Shown piece after piece: positions 52,263 to 60,881 of a stretch of 64,000 bases of DNA. Source of the stretch: Pseudodesulfovibrio sp. JC047 (GTDB lineage Bacteria; Desulfobacterota; Desulfovibrionia; Desulfovibrionales; Desulfovibrionaceae); assembly GCF_010468615.1 (NCBI RefSeq), contig NZ_WUEH01000005.1, forward strand, positions 1 through 64,000, written 5' to 3'. The notes beneath the pieces were generated by a model. The model saw only the letters and a list, made by a program, of their open reading frames with translations. It ran no database searches and was not told the DNA's origin. Positions within the stretch are counted from its first letter, which is position 1. The number at the start of each line of letters is the position of its first letter. The translations under genes were made by a program, and so were the position numbers.

Positions 52263-52839
52263 TGGATGATTTCTCCGTCTCCCGAGAGGGGGGGTGTTCA
52301 GGTGTCTTGCATATTTTTTGAGTGAGCCGTGCCCCAGTTTGCTCATGAGCAGGTCGTATCGTTGTTGGACCAGATTCTCTTTGGTGTCTTGTGCGGTGCG
52401 GACGCATGTTTCATAGGCGTCCATGGTTGTTATCGAGTAGGTCTCTAGTTCGCAGCCAAGATAGCGGCAAAAGCTTTCATGCCCGTCGGGGTGGACAATT
52501 TTCGGGAATTCTTTGGCAACGTCTTTTCGCCATGCGCTTTCCGCTGCGACAATTTCTTCGATGCGTGGGTCTGTACTGATGGAGGGGATTAATTGATCCA
52601 TGAGTGCGTATTTTTCGGTCATGAAATTACGCCCTTGTTTTTGGGCCTGTCGTAGATCAGCGATAGGAATGAAGAAAGTCGTCCGAGAGTACTCCGTGAG
52701 TGATTTCTCGCATGAGTCGAAATGATTCAGGTCGTTCTTGGCATATGGAGGTGCCGCCCTGATTCTTTACGGCAAGGAACATGTCCAGTTCAGAATGAAT
52801 GATTTCTTCGATGAGTGCTTCACGAATATTTTCTGGCAT
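52263..52839 (-). pseudogene. Frameshifted DUF4125 gene
   Basis: The first part (start 52839, MPENIREALIEEI) reads EMF-type DUF4125 sequence LDMFLAVKNQGGTSICQ up to FLHSYR and a stop at 52657. The remainder, ADLRQAQKQGRNFMTEKYALM onward, continues in another frame from about 52670 to the TauE-type gene. Joined, they give a protein of about 195 residues, the normal DUF4125 length. A net loss of two bases (or gain of one) near 52670 explains it. There is no homopolymer there, so either a real lesion or an assembly error is possible. DUF4125 has no known function. Confidence 0.75.
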
Positions 52840-53142
52840 TGTTTTTCTCGTGTTTTTTGAGTGTCGTATGGGCATGAAGTCGTGTGTAGAGAGTGTCTTT
52901 TTGTGCTGCAAGGTATTGACGTATTCAGGCTGTGCGGCAGGAAAAGGAGTCTCTTGACGGCTTTATGAAAAAAAGAACAAGCATACCTGTGCAAAGCCAG
53001 TGCCGTTTACTCTTTTTTCTTTTTTATATGAAGGTGTTTTCTTTGATGTGTTTTAAACATTTGAAATAAATGATAAAATTTTATTTTTTGTACAGTGCCT
53101 GATTCCCCTGCCGCTTTTCTTGACGTTTTTTGGGTATGGGAG

Positions 53143-53168
53143 AAAAACTTTTGAAAACAAAAGTTTTT
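53143..53168. repeat. Perfect AT-rich palindrome
   Basis: AAAAACTTTTG-AAAA-CAAAAGTTTTT: 11-base arms, 4-base loop, followed by more T residues on the + strand. It could be a terminator or an activator site about 300 bp before the permease promoter. Confidence 0.5.
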
Positions 53169-53310
53169 TTTCAAAAAAGATATAGATTTTTATTTTTTGC
53201 AAAAAGTTGTGAGAGTTGTTTCGTAAAATAATCAATAATTTTAGTAGTATGTTGAGATGGTGAAGAATTTCACGTAATGGCATTGTCTTTGCTTATAAGG
53301 GAATCAAGCA

Positions 53311-53400
53311 ATGGATGAATTGTTGTTACCTGAAGATTTTGAATGCGGAGGATCTGTTCGCCCCTCTGCAGTGACTCGAAGACTGTGTGGTTCACTCTGA
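53311..53400 (+). CDS. Possible 29-residue peptide
   Basis: ATG at 53311 with AAGGGA 9 bases upstream, reading MDELLLPEDFECGG and ending CGSL. The stop codon is the last base triplet of a hairpin arm: ACTCTGA (53394-53400) pairs with TCAGAGT (53406-53412). It lies upstream of the sigma-54 promoter, so it would not be a leader of that transcript. Coding status is uncertain. Confidence 0.25.
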   Translation: MDELLLPEDFECGGSVRPSAVTRRLCGSL

Positions 53401-53455
53401 ATTTTTCAGAGTTCATGGTCACTCAGTGGTTGGATGTCTGTCTGTGGACATCTCA

Positions 53456-53471
53456 TGGCAGAGATGGTGCC
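53456..53471 (+). promoter_or_regulatory. Candidate sigma-54 promoter of the permease gene
   Basis: TGGCAG-AGATG-GTGCC keeps GG and GC 10 bases apart. It lies about 105 bp before the permease start and is similar to the glycyl radical enzyme promoter. Confidence 0.5.
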
Positions 53472-53574
53472 GATACATGTTTTTTTGTCGGTAGCAGTGC
53501 TTTGAATGCCTGTTTGTATTGATTTGATTGATACAAATATTCACGAAGAATTCCGTAAATTGAAGAGAGTTTAT

Positions 53575-55092
53575 ATGTCTCAAGACGAACATTTGAAATT
53601 GGAAAAATCGCTTTCCCCGGCACAAGTGTGGGCGTTGGCGCTTGGATCGATCGTTGGCTGGGGCTGTTTTGTCTTACCTGGTGATATGTTTTTGCCTCAG
53701 GCCGGTCCGTTGGGAACCCTGATTGGTTTTCTGGTTGGGGCCTGCCTGCTGTGTTTTGTCGCGGTTTGCTATAGTTATATGATCAAGTACGCTCCCGTTG
53801 CCGGTGGAGCTTTTGCCTATGCCTATGTTGGCTTCGGTCCGACAGCCGCCTTTATTTGCGGTTGGGCACTTGTCCTTGGATATATTGCCATCATCGGTAT
53901 TGATATCGCCGCCCTTGCGCTTATCTTTCGTTTTCTTTTCCCGGGTGTTTTTGAATTCGGGGCATTGTATTCCATCGCTGGATGGGACGTCTATACGGGC
54001 GAAGTCCTGCTCATGTCCGGTGCGACCCTGTTGTTTGGCTGGTTGAATTATCGTGGGATCAGTTTTGCCGGTAAGTTGCAGGTCGTCCTTGCCTTTTTGT
54101 TGACGGTGGGGATTGTGGGATTGTTCTCCGGTGCAAGTACTTTGGAGACCGCCAGCATAGGCAACCTTGTTCCTCTCTTTGCTGAACACCGTTCAGTCCT
54201 GTCTTGCGTATTGCTGATTTTTGCCATTTCTCCCTTTCTTTTTGTGGGATTTGATACGGTGCCGCAGGCGGCCGAGGAGTTTTCCTTTGATCCTGCGCGT
54301 GCTCGGAATATCATGATTATAGCCATTTTGTGCGGTGTTGTTTTGTATAGCCTCGTGACATTGTCTGTCGCAATCGTCATTCCGTATCCTGAAATGCTCG
54401 CAAAGATGGACGCCATCCGTGCCAGTGGCGGGACTGCGTGGGCAACAGGCGAAGCCGCGACCATGGCTTTCGGCAAGTTTGGTGCCACAGTTTTGGCGTG
54501 CGCCGTCATGGGAGCCGTTTGCACGGGAATCAACGGTTTTTACATCGCGACGTCCCGATTGCTGCTCAGCATGGCGCGTGGTGGAATCCTGCCTTCCTGG
54601 TTTGGTGATATCCATCCCACGTATCGTTCTCCCTACAAAGCCATTTTGTTCACCATCGGAATTGTCTTGCTGACACCATTTGCCGGTCGAGCCGTTGTTG
54701 TATGGATCGTGGACATGAGTTCTGTCGGGACTGGTATCGGGTACCTTTTCACCTGCCTTGCTGCCCGTCGTGTTTTGCTTGGTAGCCCAGAGGTTTCTGA
54801 AAGAGCTGTTCGCATGTTCTGCTGCATCATGGGAACATTGACCGCTGTGATGTGTATTGTTTTGTTGCTTGTCCCCGGCTCTCCGGCTTCCATTGGTGTC
54901 GCGTCCCGTTGGTGCCTGGTTGTTTGGGTCAGTTTGGGTGTCTTCTTTTACTTTTCCAACAAGAGCGAGTGGGCGAAACTCCCTGAAGCGGATTTGCGCG
55001 CACAGATTCTTGGACGTCGGGATATCCCCGTGTTTTTCAAATCTCGAGAACCTCGGCCTCAGCTGCAGGAGCAGAGTTCTTCGGTGGAATAA
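53575..55092 (+). CDS. APC-family amino acid/amine permease
   Basis: A 505-residue membrane transporter with twelve predicted segments. The first segment has the APC-typical GSIVGWGCFVLPGD, and a later FVGFDTVPQAAEEF matches the family's substrate-gate region. APC permeases carry amino acids, amines or related zwitterions. GAGAG lies 5 bases before ATG 53575, and an upstream in-frame extension is not supported. A sigma-54 promoter candidate precedes it and a strong terminator follows. It may supply the substrate of the nearby glycyl radical enzyme, but this link is only contextual. Confidence 0.85.
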   Translation: MSQDEHLKLEKSLSPAQVWALALGSIVGWGCFVLPGDMFLPQAGPLGTLIGFLVGACLLCFVAVCYSYMIKYAPVAGGAFAYAYVGFGPTAAFICGWALVLGYIAIIGIDIAALALIFRFLFPGVFEFGALYSIAGWDVYTGEVLLMSGATLLFGWLNYRGISFAGKLQVVLAFLLTVGIVGLFSGASTLETASIGNLVPLFAEHRSVLSCVLLIFAISPFLFVGFDTVPQAAEEFSFDPARARNIMIIAILCGVVLYSLVTLSVAIVIPYPEMLAKMDAIRASGGTAWATGEAATMAFGKFGATVLACAVMGAVCTGINGFYIATSRLLLSMARGGILPSWFGDIHPTYRSPYKAILFTIGIVLLTPFAGRAVVVWIVDMSSVGTGIGYLFTCLAARRVLLGSPEVSERAVRMFCCIMGTLTAVMCIVLLLVPGSPASIGVASRWCLVVWVSLGVFFYFSNKSEWAKLPEADLRAQILGRRDIPVFFKSREPRPQLQEQSSSVE

Positions 55093-55142
55093 CCTCGGAT
55101 CGTGTTCGGCAAAGACGTTGAGTCTGGTCGGACGGTTCTTTT

Positions 55143-55177
55143 GCCCCTGTCTGTCGCGTACAGACAGGGGCTTTTTT
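55143..55177 (+). terminator. Terminator after the permease gene
   Basis: GCCCCTGTCTG and CAGACAGGGGC form a perfect 11-bp stem with a 7-base loop, then six T residues. Confidence 0.9.
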
Positions 55178-55209
55178 GTGAGAAAATATGAAGAAAATAG
55201 GGCTGGATG

Positions 55210-57033
55210 CTAGCGGATAATGGTTGTTTGAACGTGTTTGGCAACATCAGTGGCGTTTTGCCCGATCAGCACGAGAAAACAGTCCGTGTGCGGTTGGTCG
55301 GCGGGGATTAGGGTGTGTGACCCTGGGACGTATTGGAATATTTCCGGTTCCTGAGCGTCATGAAATCGGACCACGCCTTTGGCCCGAAGAATCTGATCGG
55401 GCAGGGCGGTCACGCATCGTTCAAAGCGGCCGCGATCAATGGGGGTGTCCAGAGAAATCAGTGCGCTGTGGATATGGTCGTCTTCATGGGTCGCATGGTG
55501 CGTCATGGGGGCAATGTGTGGAGTCGGACGACGGAGTTTTTTGCGGAAGTTGACGCCGTACAGCAGGGTAGATTGAATGTCGCCGTTGGTCATGCAATGC
55601 AGATCTCCAGATGGATTCAGTGCTCGGAGCGTGTGTTTGAGGGCTGCCACGGTTGCTTCGTTGACGCGATCGATCTTGTTGATGAGCAGGACGTCAGCCA
55701 GTCTGACTTGACTGCGGGCCACTTCGAATTCGGCAAGTGTGTGTTCGGCCCCGGCAGCGTCGAGGACCGTGGTCACGGATGCGAAATTCAACAGGTCATC
55801 GAGGTCCGCCAGTTCCGAAAGCAGATTGGCCGGATTGGCAAGGCCAGTTGTTTCCAGAACCACGAAATCAGGTTGGAATTCGGAAAGAATACCGGACAGG
55901 GCGGATCGCAGACTGCCAGCCAGAGTGCAGCAGACGCAGCCTTCGTCCACTTCGGTGACCGCATACGTTTGACCAAGCAATTTCCCATCCAATCCTTTTT
56001 GACCGATTTCATTTTGGATAACCGCCACAAAATGGTTTTTGCCAGCCTGTTCTTCAATGAATCGAGCCAGAAATGTGGTTTTGCCCGATCCGAGGAAGCC
56101 GGTCAGGACAATCAGTTGTGGACGTTCCGTGATGCCCATGGTCCGTTTGTCGAGGCTGTTTGATGCTCCGGGCAGCTCGGAGGACAGCCATGGCGCGTCG
56201 GCAAAGGTCTCCGGCATGGTTTCCGGGGCGGTCCAGCGGGTATCCGGCGTATCGAATTCCGGAGATTCCGGAACCGGGCAGTGCCACCCCAGTCCAAGGC
56301 GCAGGTCCTGGATATCCGGGGCTGGAGTGCTGTGGAGACTGGTGTGATTGCCATAGGTCCGCAGCATGGCCTGACGCGTTTGTCGGATCAGGGATTTCGG
56401 GGCGGTTTGCAGGCAATATGATGCGGATGCGGCCAGGGCGTTGAAGAAGGGGATGGCTATATCCCACGCTGGAAGCCGCTGGTCTTCTGCTCCGGGGGCA
56501 ACGGCATGGATCGGGCCGGTTGGTGTGTCGAGCACGACTCCGTCCTGTGCGATCACGATGTCGTTTTCCGGTGCCGTCAGCGTCAGGGATATTCCGGATT
56601 CTTCGGAGTGGAAACAGGCTTCCAGCACACCGACGCCGAACAGGGCGGTCATGTCGGGGAACAGGGGGAATTCCCGGATTCGGTCGAGATAGTCGTTTTC
56701 ATGAGCGATCAAGCCGGCTTGAATACTGAAGGATTCGATCAATGATTCGGTTGCGGTCGGAAAATAGGTCAGATGAAATGTCGCGTACCCCATGGTAGGT
56801 GTTTCCGAAAAATTGAGGAGTTTCAATCCATAGACGCCGTCCATGCCCGTGATCCGAACCGTTAGGCCTCCTTGCCCTTTGGCACAGTCGCGGACTCCCC
56901 GCCAGCCGAGTCGGTGGCGCACGCCGGGAATGAAGTTGGTTCGTGTCATCAGTGCGCGCGGCAGTTCCTGTGCGGCACGGGCCGGATTGGCCTGCATGGC
57001 CGGAGGCAGAAGCGTGTCGAGAAAATGAACCAT
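55210..57033 (-). CDS. COG0523 (CobW-like) GTPase with a large N-terminal domain
   Basis: A 607-residue protein. Residues 305-607 are a COG0523 metal-chaperone-type GTPase: Walker A GFLGSGKTT (312-320), the CxCC motif at 366-369, LINKIDR as the guanine-specificity motif, and a CobW C-terminal domain. Residues 1-300 are an extra domain that I do not recognise. The GTPase half begins right after an internal methionine (M299), which suggests a gene fusion. It is the last gene of a leftward operon behind a metallo-beta-lactamase-fold protein, which may be the metal recipient. The start at 57033 has GGAG 5 bases upstream. Confidence 0.82.
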   Translation of the reverse strand: MVHFLDTLLPPAMQANPARAAQELPRALMTRTNFIPGVRHRLGWRGVRDCAKGQGGLTVRITGMDGVYGLKLLNFSETPTMGYATFHLTYFPTATESLIESFSIQAGLIAHENDYLDRIREFPLFPDMTALFGVGVLEACFHSEESGISLTLTAPENDIVIAQDGVVLDTPTGPIHAVAPGAEDQRLPAWDIAIPFFNALAASASYCLQTAPKSLIRQTRQAMLRTYGNHTSLHSTPAPDIQDLRLGLGWHCPVPESPEFDTPDTRWTAPETMPETFADAPWLSSELPGASNSLDKRTMGITERPQLIVLTGFLGSGKTTFLARFIEEQAGKNHFVAVIQNEIGQKGLDGKLLGQTYAVTEVDEGCVCCTLAGSLRSALSGILSEFQPDFVVLETTGLANPANLLSELADLDDLLNFASVTTVLDAAGAEHTLAEFEVARSQVRLADVLLINKIDRVNEATVAALKHTLRALNPSGDLHCMTNGDIQSTLLYGVNFRKKLRRPTPHIAPMTHHATHEDDHIHSALISLDTPIDRGRFERCVTALPDQILRAKGVVRFHDAQEPEIFQYVPGSHTLIPADQPHTDCFLVLIGQNATDVAKHVQTTIIR

Positions 57034-57097
57034 GGGGGCTCCGGGTGTTTGCGGCCGCCCCGGGGTTGGGGCGGCCGCGAGTGAGGGGAGGGATGGG

Positions 57098-58255
57098 TTA
57101 CCCAAAGGTAATGGTATCCCCGTTTCCGAGGTACGCCTTGTCCTTTGAGCGGAATTTGGCAGTCCCTTCGACAACCGGATATCCGGCGGCGATGAACTTC
57201 TTGGCGCAGAGGACGCCGGTGCAATGGTTGCAACCGATGCGCTCAAAGCCGTAGTCGCCCAGTGAGATGACTAAATCGTCATATTTGGGGTCCCAGTCAT
57301 CAAAGGGCGAGATGTGCAATCCCCCGTAGATGCCGTGGCAGTTGTCGTTTTCGTATTTTATTTCGTTGTAGGCGGTTTCCGCAAAACGGATGATGCCCTG
57401 ATGGCAGCAGCCAGTGACGCTGACCAGTCCCTTGTCCGCCACATTGAAGTACAGGGATTGCTCCCCGTACACCCGGCAGATGATGGGGATGGCAAAGACA
57501 TAGCTCGCCATGCCCGGGATGACCGGATTCAGGCCGTTCTTGACCGTGATGAGTTTGCCCGTATGGCCGCAGTCCTTGATGTACTGCAATCCTTCCGGGT
57601 AGAAGCCTTCCGGGATGTAGATGGTGATATCCGGGTCGTACTTGAGGGCAACAGGGAGTCCCCAGAAGTGGTCGAAGTGCTCGTGGGAGAAGAAAAGGGC
57701 TTCGATTTCCTTGTTTTCCAACATCGTGTCGATGCCTTCCCGTTTGAAGCATTCGTCACACCATTTATAGGACCAGCCCACGTCGAGGAGGAATTTGCGC
57801 TTGTTGCCGCTCATTTCCTCGACTTCTACCAGGGCCGCATAACCACCGGCATTTTCAGGATGAACCGAATTGCCTTCGATGATCTCCCACGCCTCGTCCA
57901 ACCGGTTTGGGAGCAGGTGTTTGATCTTTTCGATGCCTTCTTCGTATGATCCTTTGCCAAGCCCCTTTCCGTTACCGAACGGGGGCCAATTGTAGTCATA
58001 CTGATTGACGAGCAATCCGCCTGCGCCTTTGATATCACCCATCAACACGCCGTTATCAAACCAGCTTGTTTCCGTGATATTGGTGACCTTGACGCTTCTG
58101 CACGTCCCGATATCCGTCATTTTCCGTTCGGTGGTGGGGAAGTGCCCCTTGCGCACGGACGAGTATGAATACAGGCCCATGGCTCCGAGCAGTCCAACAC
58201 CGACACCAGTTGCGGCTCCCTTCAGGAAGTCGCGTCGTTTCATATTGTCTGACAT
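57098..58255 (-). CDS. Tat-exported metallo-beta-lactamase-fold protein
   Basis: A 385-residue protein with a twin-arginine signal (KRRDFLKGAATGVGVG) and an MBL domain. The metal motif is HEHFDH (191-196). Further candidate ligands lie in VTGCCHQGII and GCNHCTGVLC near the C-terminus. It resembles the family of MBL proteins related to a dihydropterin-ribofuranosyl-aminobenzene phosphate synthase. Tat export implies folding with metal in the cytoplasm, which fits a neighbouring COG0523 chaperone. Substrate is unknown. It starts 18 bp after the membrane protein gene. Confidence 0.82.
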   Translation of the reverse strand: MSDNMKRRDFLKGAATGVGVGLLGAMGLYSYSSVRKGHFPTTERKMTDIGTCRSVKVTNITETSWFDNGVLMGDIKGAGGLLVNQYDYNWPPFGNGKGLGKGSYEEGIEKIKHLLPNRLDEAWEIIEGNSVHPENAGGYAALVEVEEMSGNKRKFLLDVGWSYKWCDECFKREGIDTMLENKEIEALFFSHEHFDHFWGLPVALKYDPDITIYIPEGFYPEGLQYIKDCGHTGKLITVKNGLNPVIPGMASYVFAIPIICRVYGEQSLYFNVADKGLVSVTGCCHQGIIRFAETAYNEIKYENDNCHGIYGGLHISPFDDWDPKYDDLVISLGDYGFERIGCNHCTGVLCAKKFIAAGYPVVEGTAKFRSKDKAYLGNGDTITFG

Positions 58256-58273
58256 GCGATACTCCTGTCCGGG

Positions 58274-59692
58274 CTATTTGCCGGGGATGATGTTAACGGC
58301 GGCATACACCGAGGGCAGTGCCCATACCGTAATGAAGTAGAAGAGGACACCCATGGCGACTCCGGCCCCCAGACCCGCGCCAAAGCGTGGCGTCCAGCGG
58401 ACATCGTTGATGGCGGCCTGGTGCGCTTCGTGGTCCGCATCGATTTCTTCAGCGGTTTTTTGGACCATCTTCCACCCCGGCCAGTTATCCATGAACCAGT
58501 GGTGGACCAGCCAGATGTTGACCAGCCAGATCATCGGAATCATGGGGAACTGCTGCGGATGCGAGAAGCCCTTCTGGGTACCGAGGAACATGTGGGATGT
58601 CTTGTAATAGACAATGTAGAGCGCAATGGCACCGATCAAGGTGACCACGGTCCGGATAAGGACATTGACCGGCATGGAGTATTTCTTGGGCCAGTTGTTA
58701 CAGTAGAAGGTTACGAACAGGGCCGGGACCAGGAAGAAGATAGCCATTTCACCGACATGTAGCCACCGCCAGTCAGGGGCGAATGCACGGCGGGTTCCTC
58801 TGATCGCTTCGCCCCAGGTCAGTTCCTGTGCAAAGTAGAGGAAAAAGTGCATGGCCAGGGCGATGCCGATGATGCCGAAGAAACAGGCAAAACGGCGCGC
58901 CCAGTCGTTCTTGATGAGATTGAAGGGATAGCGTTCCCAGATGGTTTCCACCAGCCAGACAACCACGGTACAACACATGATCCACGAGATGTGGAAGTTG
59001 CCGGAAACCGTGTCCGCAAACTGTTCCCAGTACGGTGGTGCAATGGAGGTGAAGTACTGCCACGGATGATACAGGATTCCCATGTGTGGATGCATGGTGA
59101 CGAAGTAGACCACCATGGACAGGAAAAACGTCAGCATGAGGATGGAGAATCCCTTGGCCGGTTGTTTCAGTTTTTGCCATGGAGCCTCTTCAAAGGCCAC
59201 GACCCATGCCGGGGAAAGCCAGCTTGCAATGGCCGCGAACATGAGAATGGCCAGCGCCGAATATTCGATCGCGAAAAAGCTGGTGACGCCCGGAAGTTTT
59301 TCGAGCTGTTCTGGGTTGAAGTATGCCAGTCCGTAATTGCCGAGCAGCCCTTCAAAGAATCCTTTGATGAGCGTGATCAGAATGACGGCTGAAATTGTTG
59401 TCAGGATCGCCCCCTTGAGAAGGGGATGTGTGTTTTCTAGCCATTTTCGTTTGAAGGGCCAGTAGTTGAAGATGTAAACCATCCAGATCATCATGATCAG
59501 CCACCAGCGACAATACATGTAGCCCACATAAGGGGTGTACATGCGCATGACGCCGCGCGGGTCCTGGAATATCCACCATGAGAGATAGAAGATTCCGAGC
59601 GTCAACACCAAACTGACGAGCGCGGGGATCGGTCCCGACCATCGCTTGACGAGTTTGCGTTCTTCCAAGTAGCCTTCACCAAACCGTTCCAT
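58274..59692 (-). CDS. Large integral membrane protein of unknown function
   Basis: A 472-residue protein with about twelve hydrophobic segments, unusually rich in tryptophan and with histidines in or near membranes (MHPHMGILYHPWQYF, NIWLVHHWFMDNWPGW). I do not recognise the family. The histidine pattern could serve heme or metal, but no standard motif is visible. AGGAGG lies 5-6 bases before the ATG at 59692. A frame opening 14 codons earlier lacks such a site. It is probably the membrane partner of the exported MBL protein. Confidence 0.72.
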   Translation of the reverse strand: MERFGEGYLEERKLVKRWSGPIPALVSLVLTLGIFYLSWWIFQDPRGVMRMYTPYVGYMYCRWWLIMMIWMVYIFNYWPFKRKWLENTHPLLKGAILTTISAVILITLIKGFFEGLLGNYGLAYFNPEQLEKLPGVTSFFAIEYSALAILMFAAIASWLSPAWVVAFEEAPWQKLKQPAKGFSILMLTFFLSMVVYFVTMHPHMGILYHPWQYFTSIAPPYWEQFADTVSGNFHISWIMCCTVVVWLVETIWERYPFNLIKNDWARRFACFFGIIGIALAMHFFLYFAQELTWGEAIRGTRRAFAPDWRWLHVGEMAIFFLVPALFVTFYCNNWPKKYSMPVNVLIRTVVTLIGAIALYIVYYKTSHMFLGTQKGFSHPQQFPMIPMIWLVNIWLVHHWFMDNWPGWKMVQKTAEEIDADHEAHQAAINDVRWTPRFGAGLGAGVAMGVLFYFITVWALPSVYAAVNIIPGK

Positions 59693-59755
59693 TCGAGCCT
59701 CCTCTTGAGGGGGATTCCGAGACATGGGCCCCACCCCATTGTCCCGGGTGTTCGG

Positions 59756-60034
59756 TTACCCCCCGGATTCCTTCGGACCGTATGCTTCTGTCATGGCGTC
59801 ATGGACTGCCAGCAACAGAGCGTCGCGGTCCGGAGAGTCCGGGTCCAACCCTAGTCGTTCTGCTTCCAGAGCAAGCAGTTCCGGAGGGAAATCTCCGGCA
59901 ATGGAATTCAGCGCCATCGTTGAACGCGGTGCGTCGGCGTGCGCTGGGTGTCCATTCCCCTGAGTCTCGGCAGCTCCATGCGGCCTTTTCGGGAGACTCC
60001 CCTTGAAAAGTTGTCTACGTGTCAGGTGTGCCAT
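59756..60034 (-). CDS. Small protein with RRQLFKG start
   Basis: A 92-residue protein beginning MAHLTRRQLFKGSLPKRP. The RRQLFKG looks like a Tat motif, but no hydrophobic stretch follows, so export is doubtful. The C-terminal half is acidic and helical (PPELLALEAERLGLDPDSPD). AAGGA lies 6 bases before the ATG, which is inside the end of the GntR gene (13-bp overlap). It precedes the membrane protein gene. The function is unknown. It may be an assembly or regulatory factor. Confidence 0.62.
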   Translation of the reverse strand: MAHLTRRQLFKGSLPKRPHGAAETQGNGHPAHADAPRSTMALNSIAGDFPPELLALEAERLGLDPDSPDRDALLLAVHDAMTEAYGPKESGG

Positions 60035-60777
60035 AGGGTGTCCTTTTGGTCCTGCTCCGCTTTTTCTCGCAGTGAACGGTAGACCAGGTCGGTCATGGGG
60101 ACCTGTTCCCGTTCTTCGAGGATGTTGCACATTCTGAGGAAATAATTGGCGGTGATGGACCTGGCCCAGTCCCCATCTCGGGCTTGGAGCGCGTGCAACA
60201 ATTTGATGTGATCCGCGAAAATGGCTTCGCGTTCCTCGCGTCGCAGCGTAAAAAAAATGTCGTAGGTCGCCATGTCCGTGGAGCAGACCTGTTCGACCGT
60301 GCGGACGAGGAAATCATTACCTGTGCCCACGGCCACGAGCCGGAAAAATGTCAGGCTTTCATTCCAGACACGTTCAGCCGATTTTTGAAAGATGGACCGG
60401 GATATATTGACACTGCATTGCTTGAGTTCTTCGAGATGGCGTGCGCCGATGTGGTGGGCCGCATGTTCTGCCACGATGGGCAGGAGCATGAAGGCCGCTT
60501 CCAATTGATCGGCCATGGCCTTTTCCGGGCTGAGATTGAGTTCGAGCGGATTGTCGTGGGCCGGGGAAATGCCGATGCGGAGATAGCACCCGCTGCCGGG
60601 GCGGATGGAAACCAGGCCTCTGGCTTCGAGCGCGTGCAAAATGCTTCGGAGGGTATTTCGACTGATGTTCAGTCGTTTGACCAGCTCCCGTTCAGGAGGA
60701 AGCCGTTCACCCGCCTTGATTTTCATGTCCTGAATGATTTGTCCGAGTTCCTTGAGAGCCAACTCTTTCTTTTTCAT
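60022..60777 (-). CDS. GntR-family regulator (FadR subfamily)
   Basis: A 251-residue regulator: N-terminal winged helix with the GntR signature ERLPPERELVKRLNISRNTLRSILHALEARGLV (about 18-60), then an all-helical FCD ligand domain. FadR-type regulators bind small carboxylates or acyl compounds, and FCD domains often hold a metal. It is the first gene of the leftward operon with the small protein, membrane protein, MBL and COG0523 genes. A matching TNGTNNNACNA operator lies upstream, suggesting autoregulation. Confidence 0.88.
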   Translation of the reverse strand: MKKKELALKELGQIIQDMKIKAGERLPPERELVKRLNISRNTLRSILHALEARGLVSIRPGSGCYLRIGISPAHDNPLELNLSPEKAMADQLEAAFMLLPIVAEHAAHHIGARHLEELKQCSVNISRSIFQKSAERVWNESLTFFRLVAVGTGNDFLVRTVEQVCSTDMATYDIFFTLRREEREAIFADHIKLLHALQARDGDWARSITANYFLRMCNILEEREQVPMTDLVYRSLREKAEQDQKDTLWHT

Positions 60778-60881
60778 GAGACACCGACCGCCTTTGCGCT
60801 TTTTGTGCGCCTATTGGAGTTACCAATTAGCTGTGTTCACATCGTGTCGCCAACAAAAATGTATAAATTTGCTAAAAAAGA

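Larger units (their letters stand above)
52840..53574. other. Intergenic region upstream of the permease gene
   Basis: This 735-base AT-rich gap separates the DUF4125 remnant from the permease gene. It holds a long palindrome (53143-53168), a possible 29-codon reading frame (53311-53400), a small hairpin at its end and a sigma-54 promoter candidate (53456). Nothing recognisable was seen in 52840-53140. Confidence 0.6.

Noticed and set aside
52657-52680. Second selenocysteine UGA in the DUF4125 gene
   Set aside because: Reading through the TGA at 52657 meets another stop within about ten codons. The homologous sequence resumes in a different frame, so a frameshift is the better explanation.
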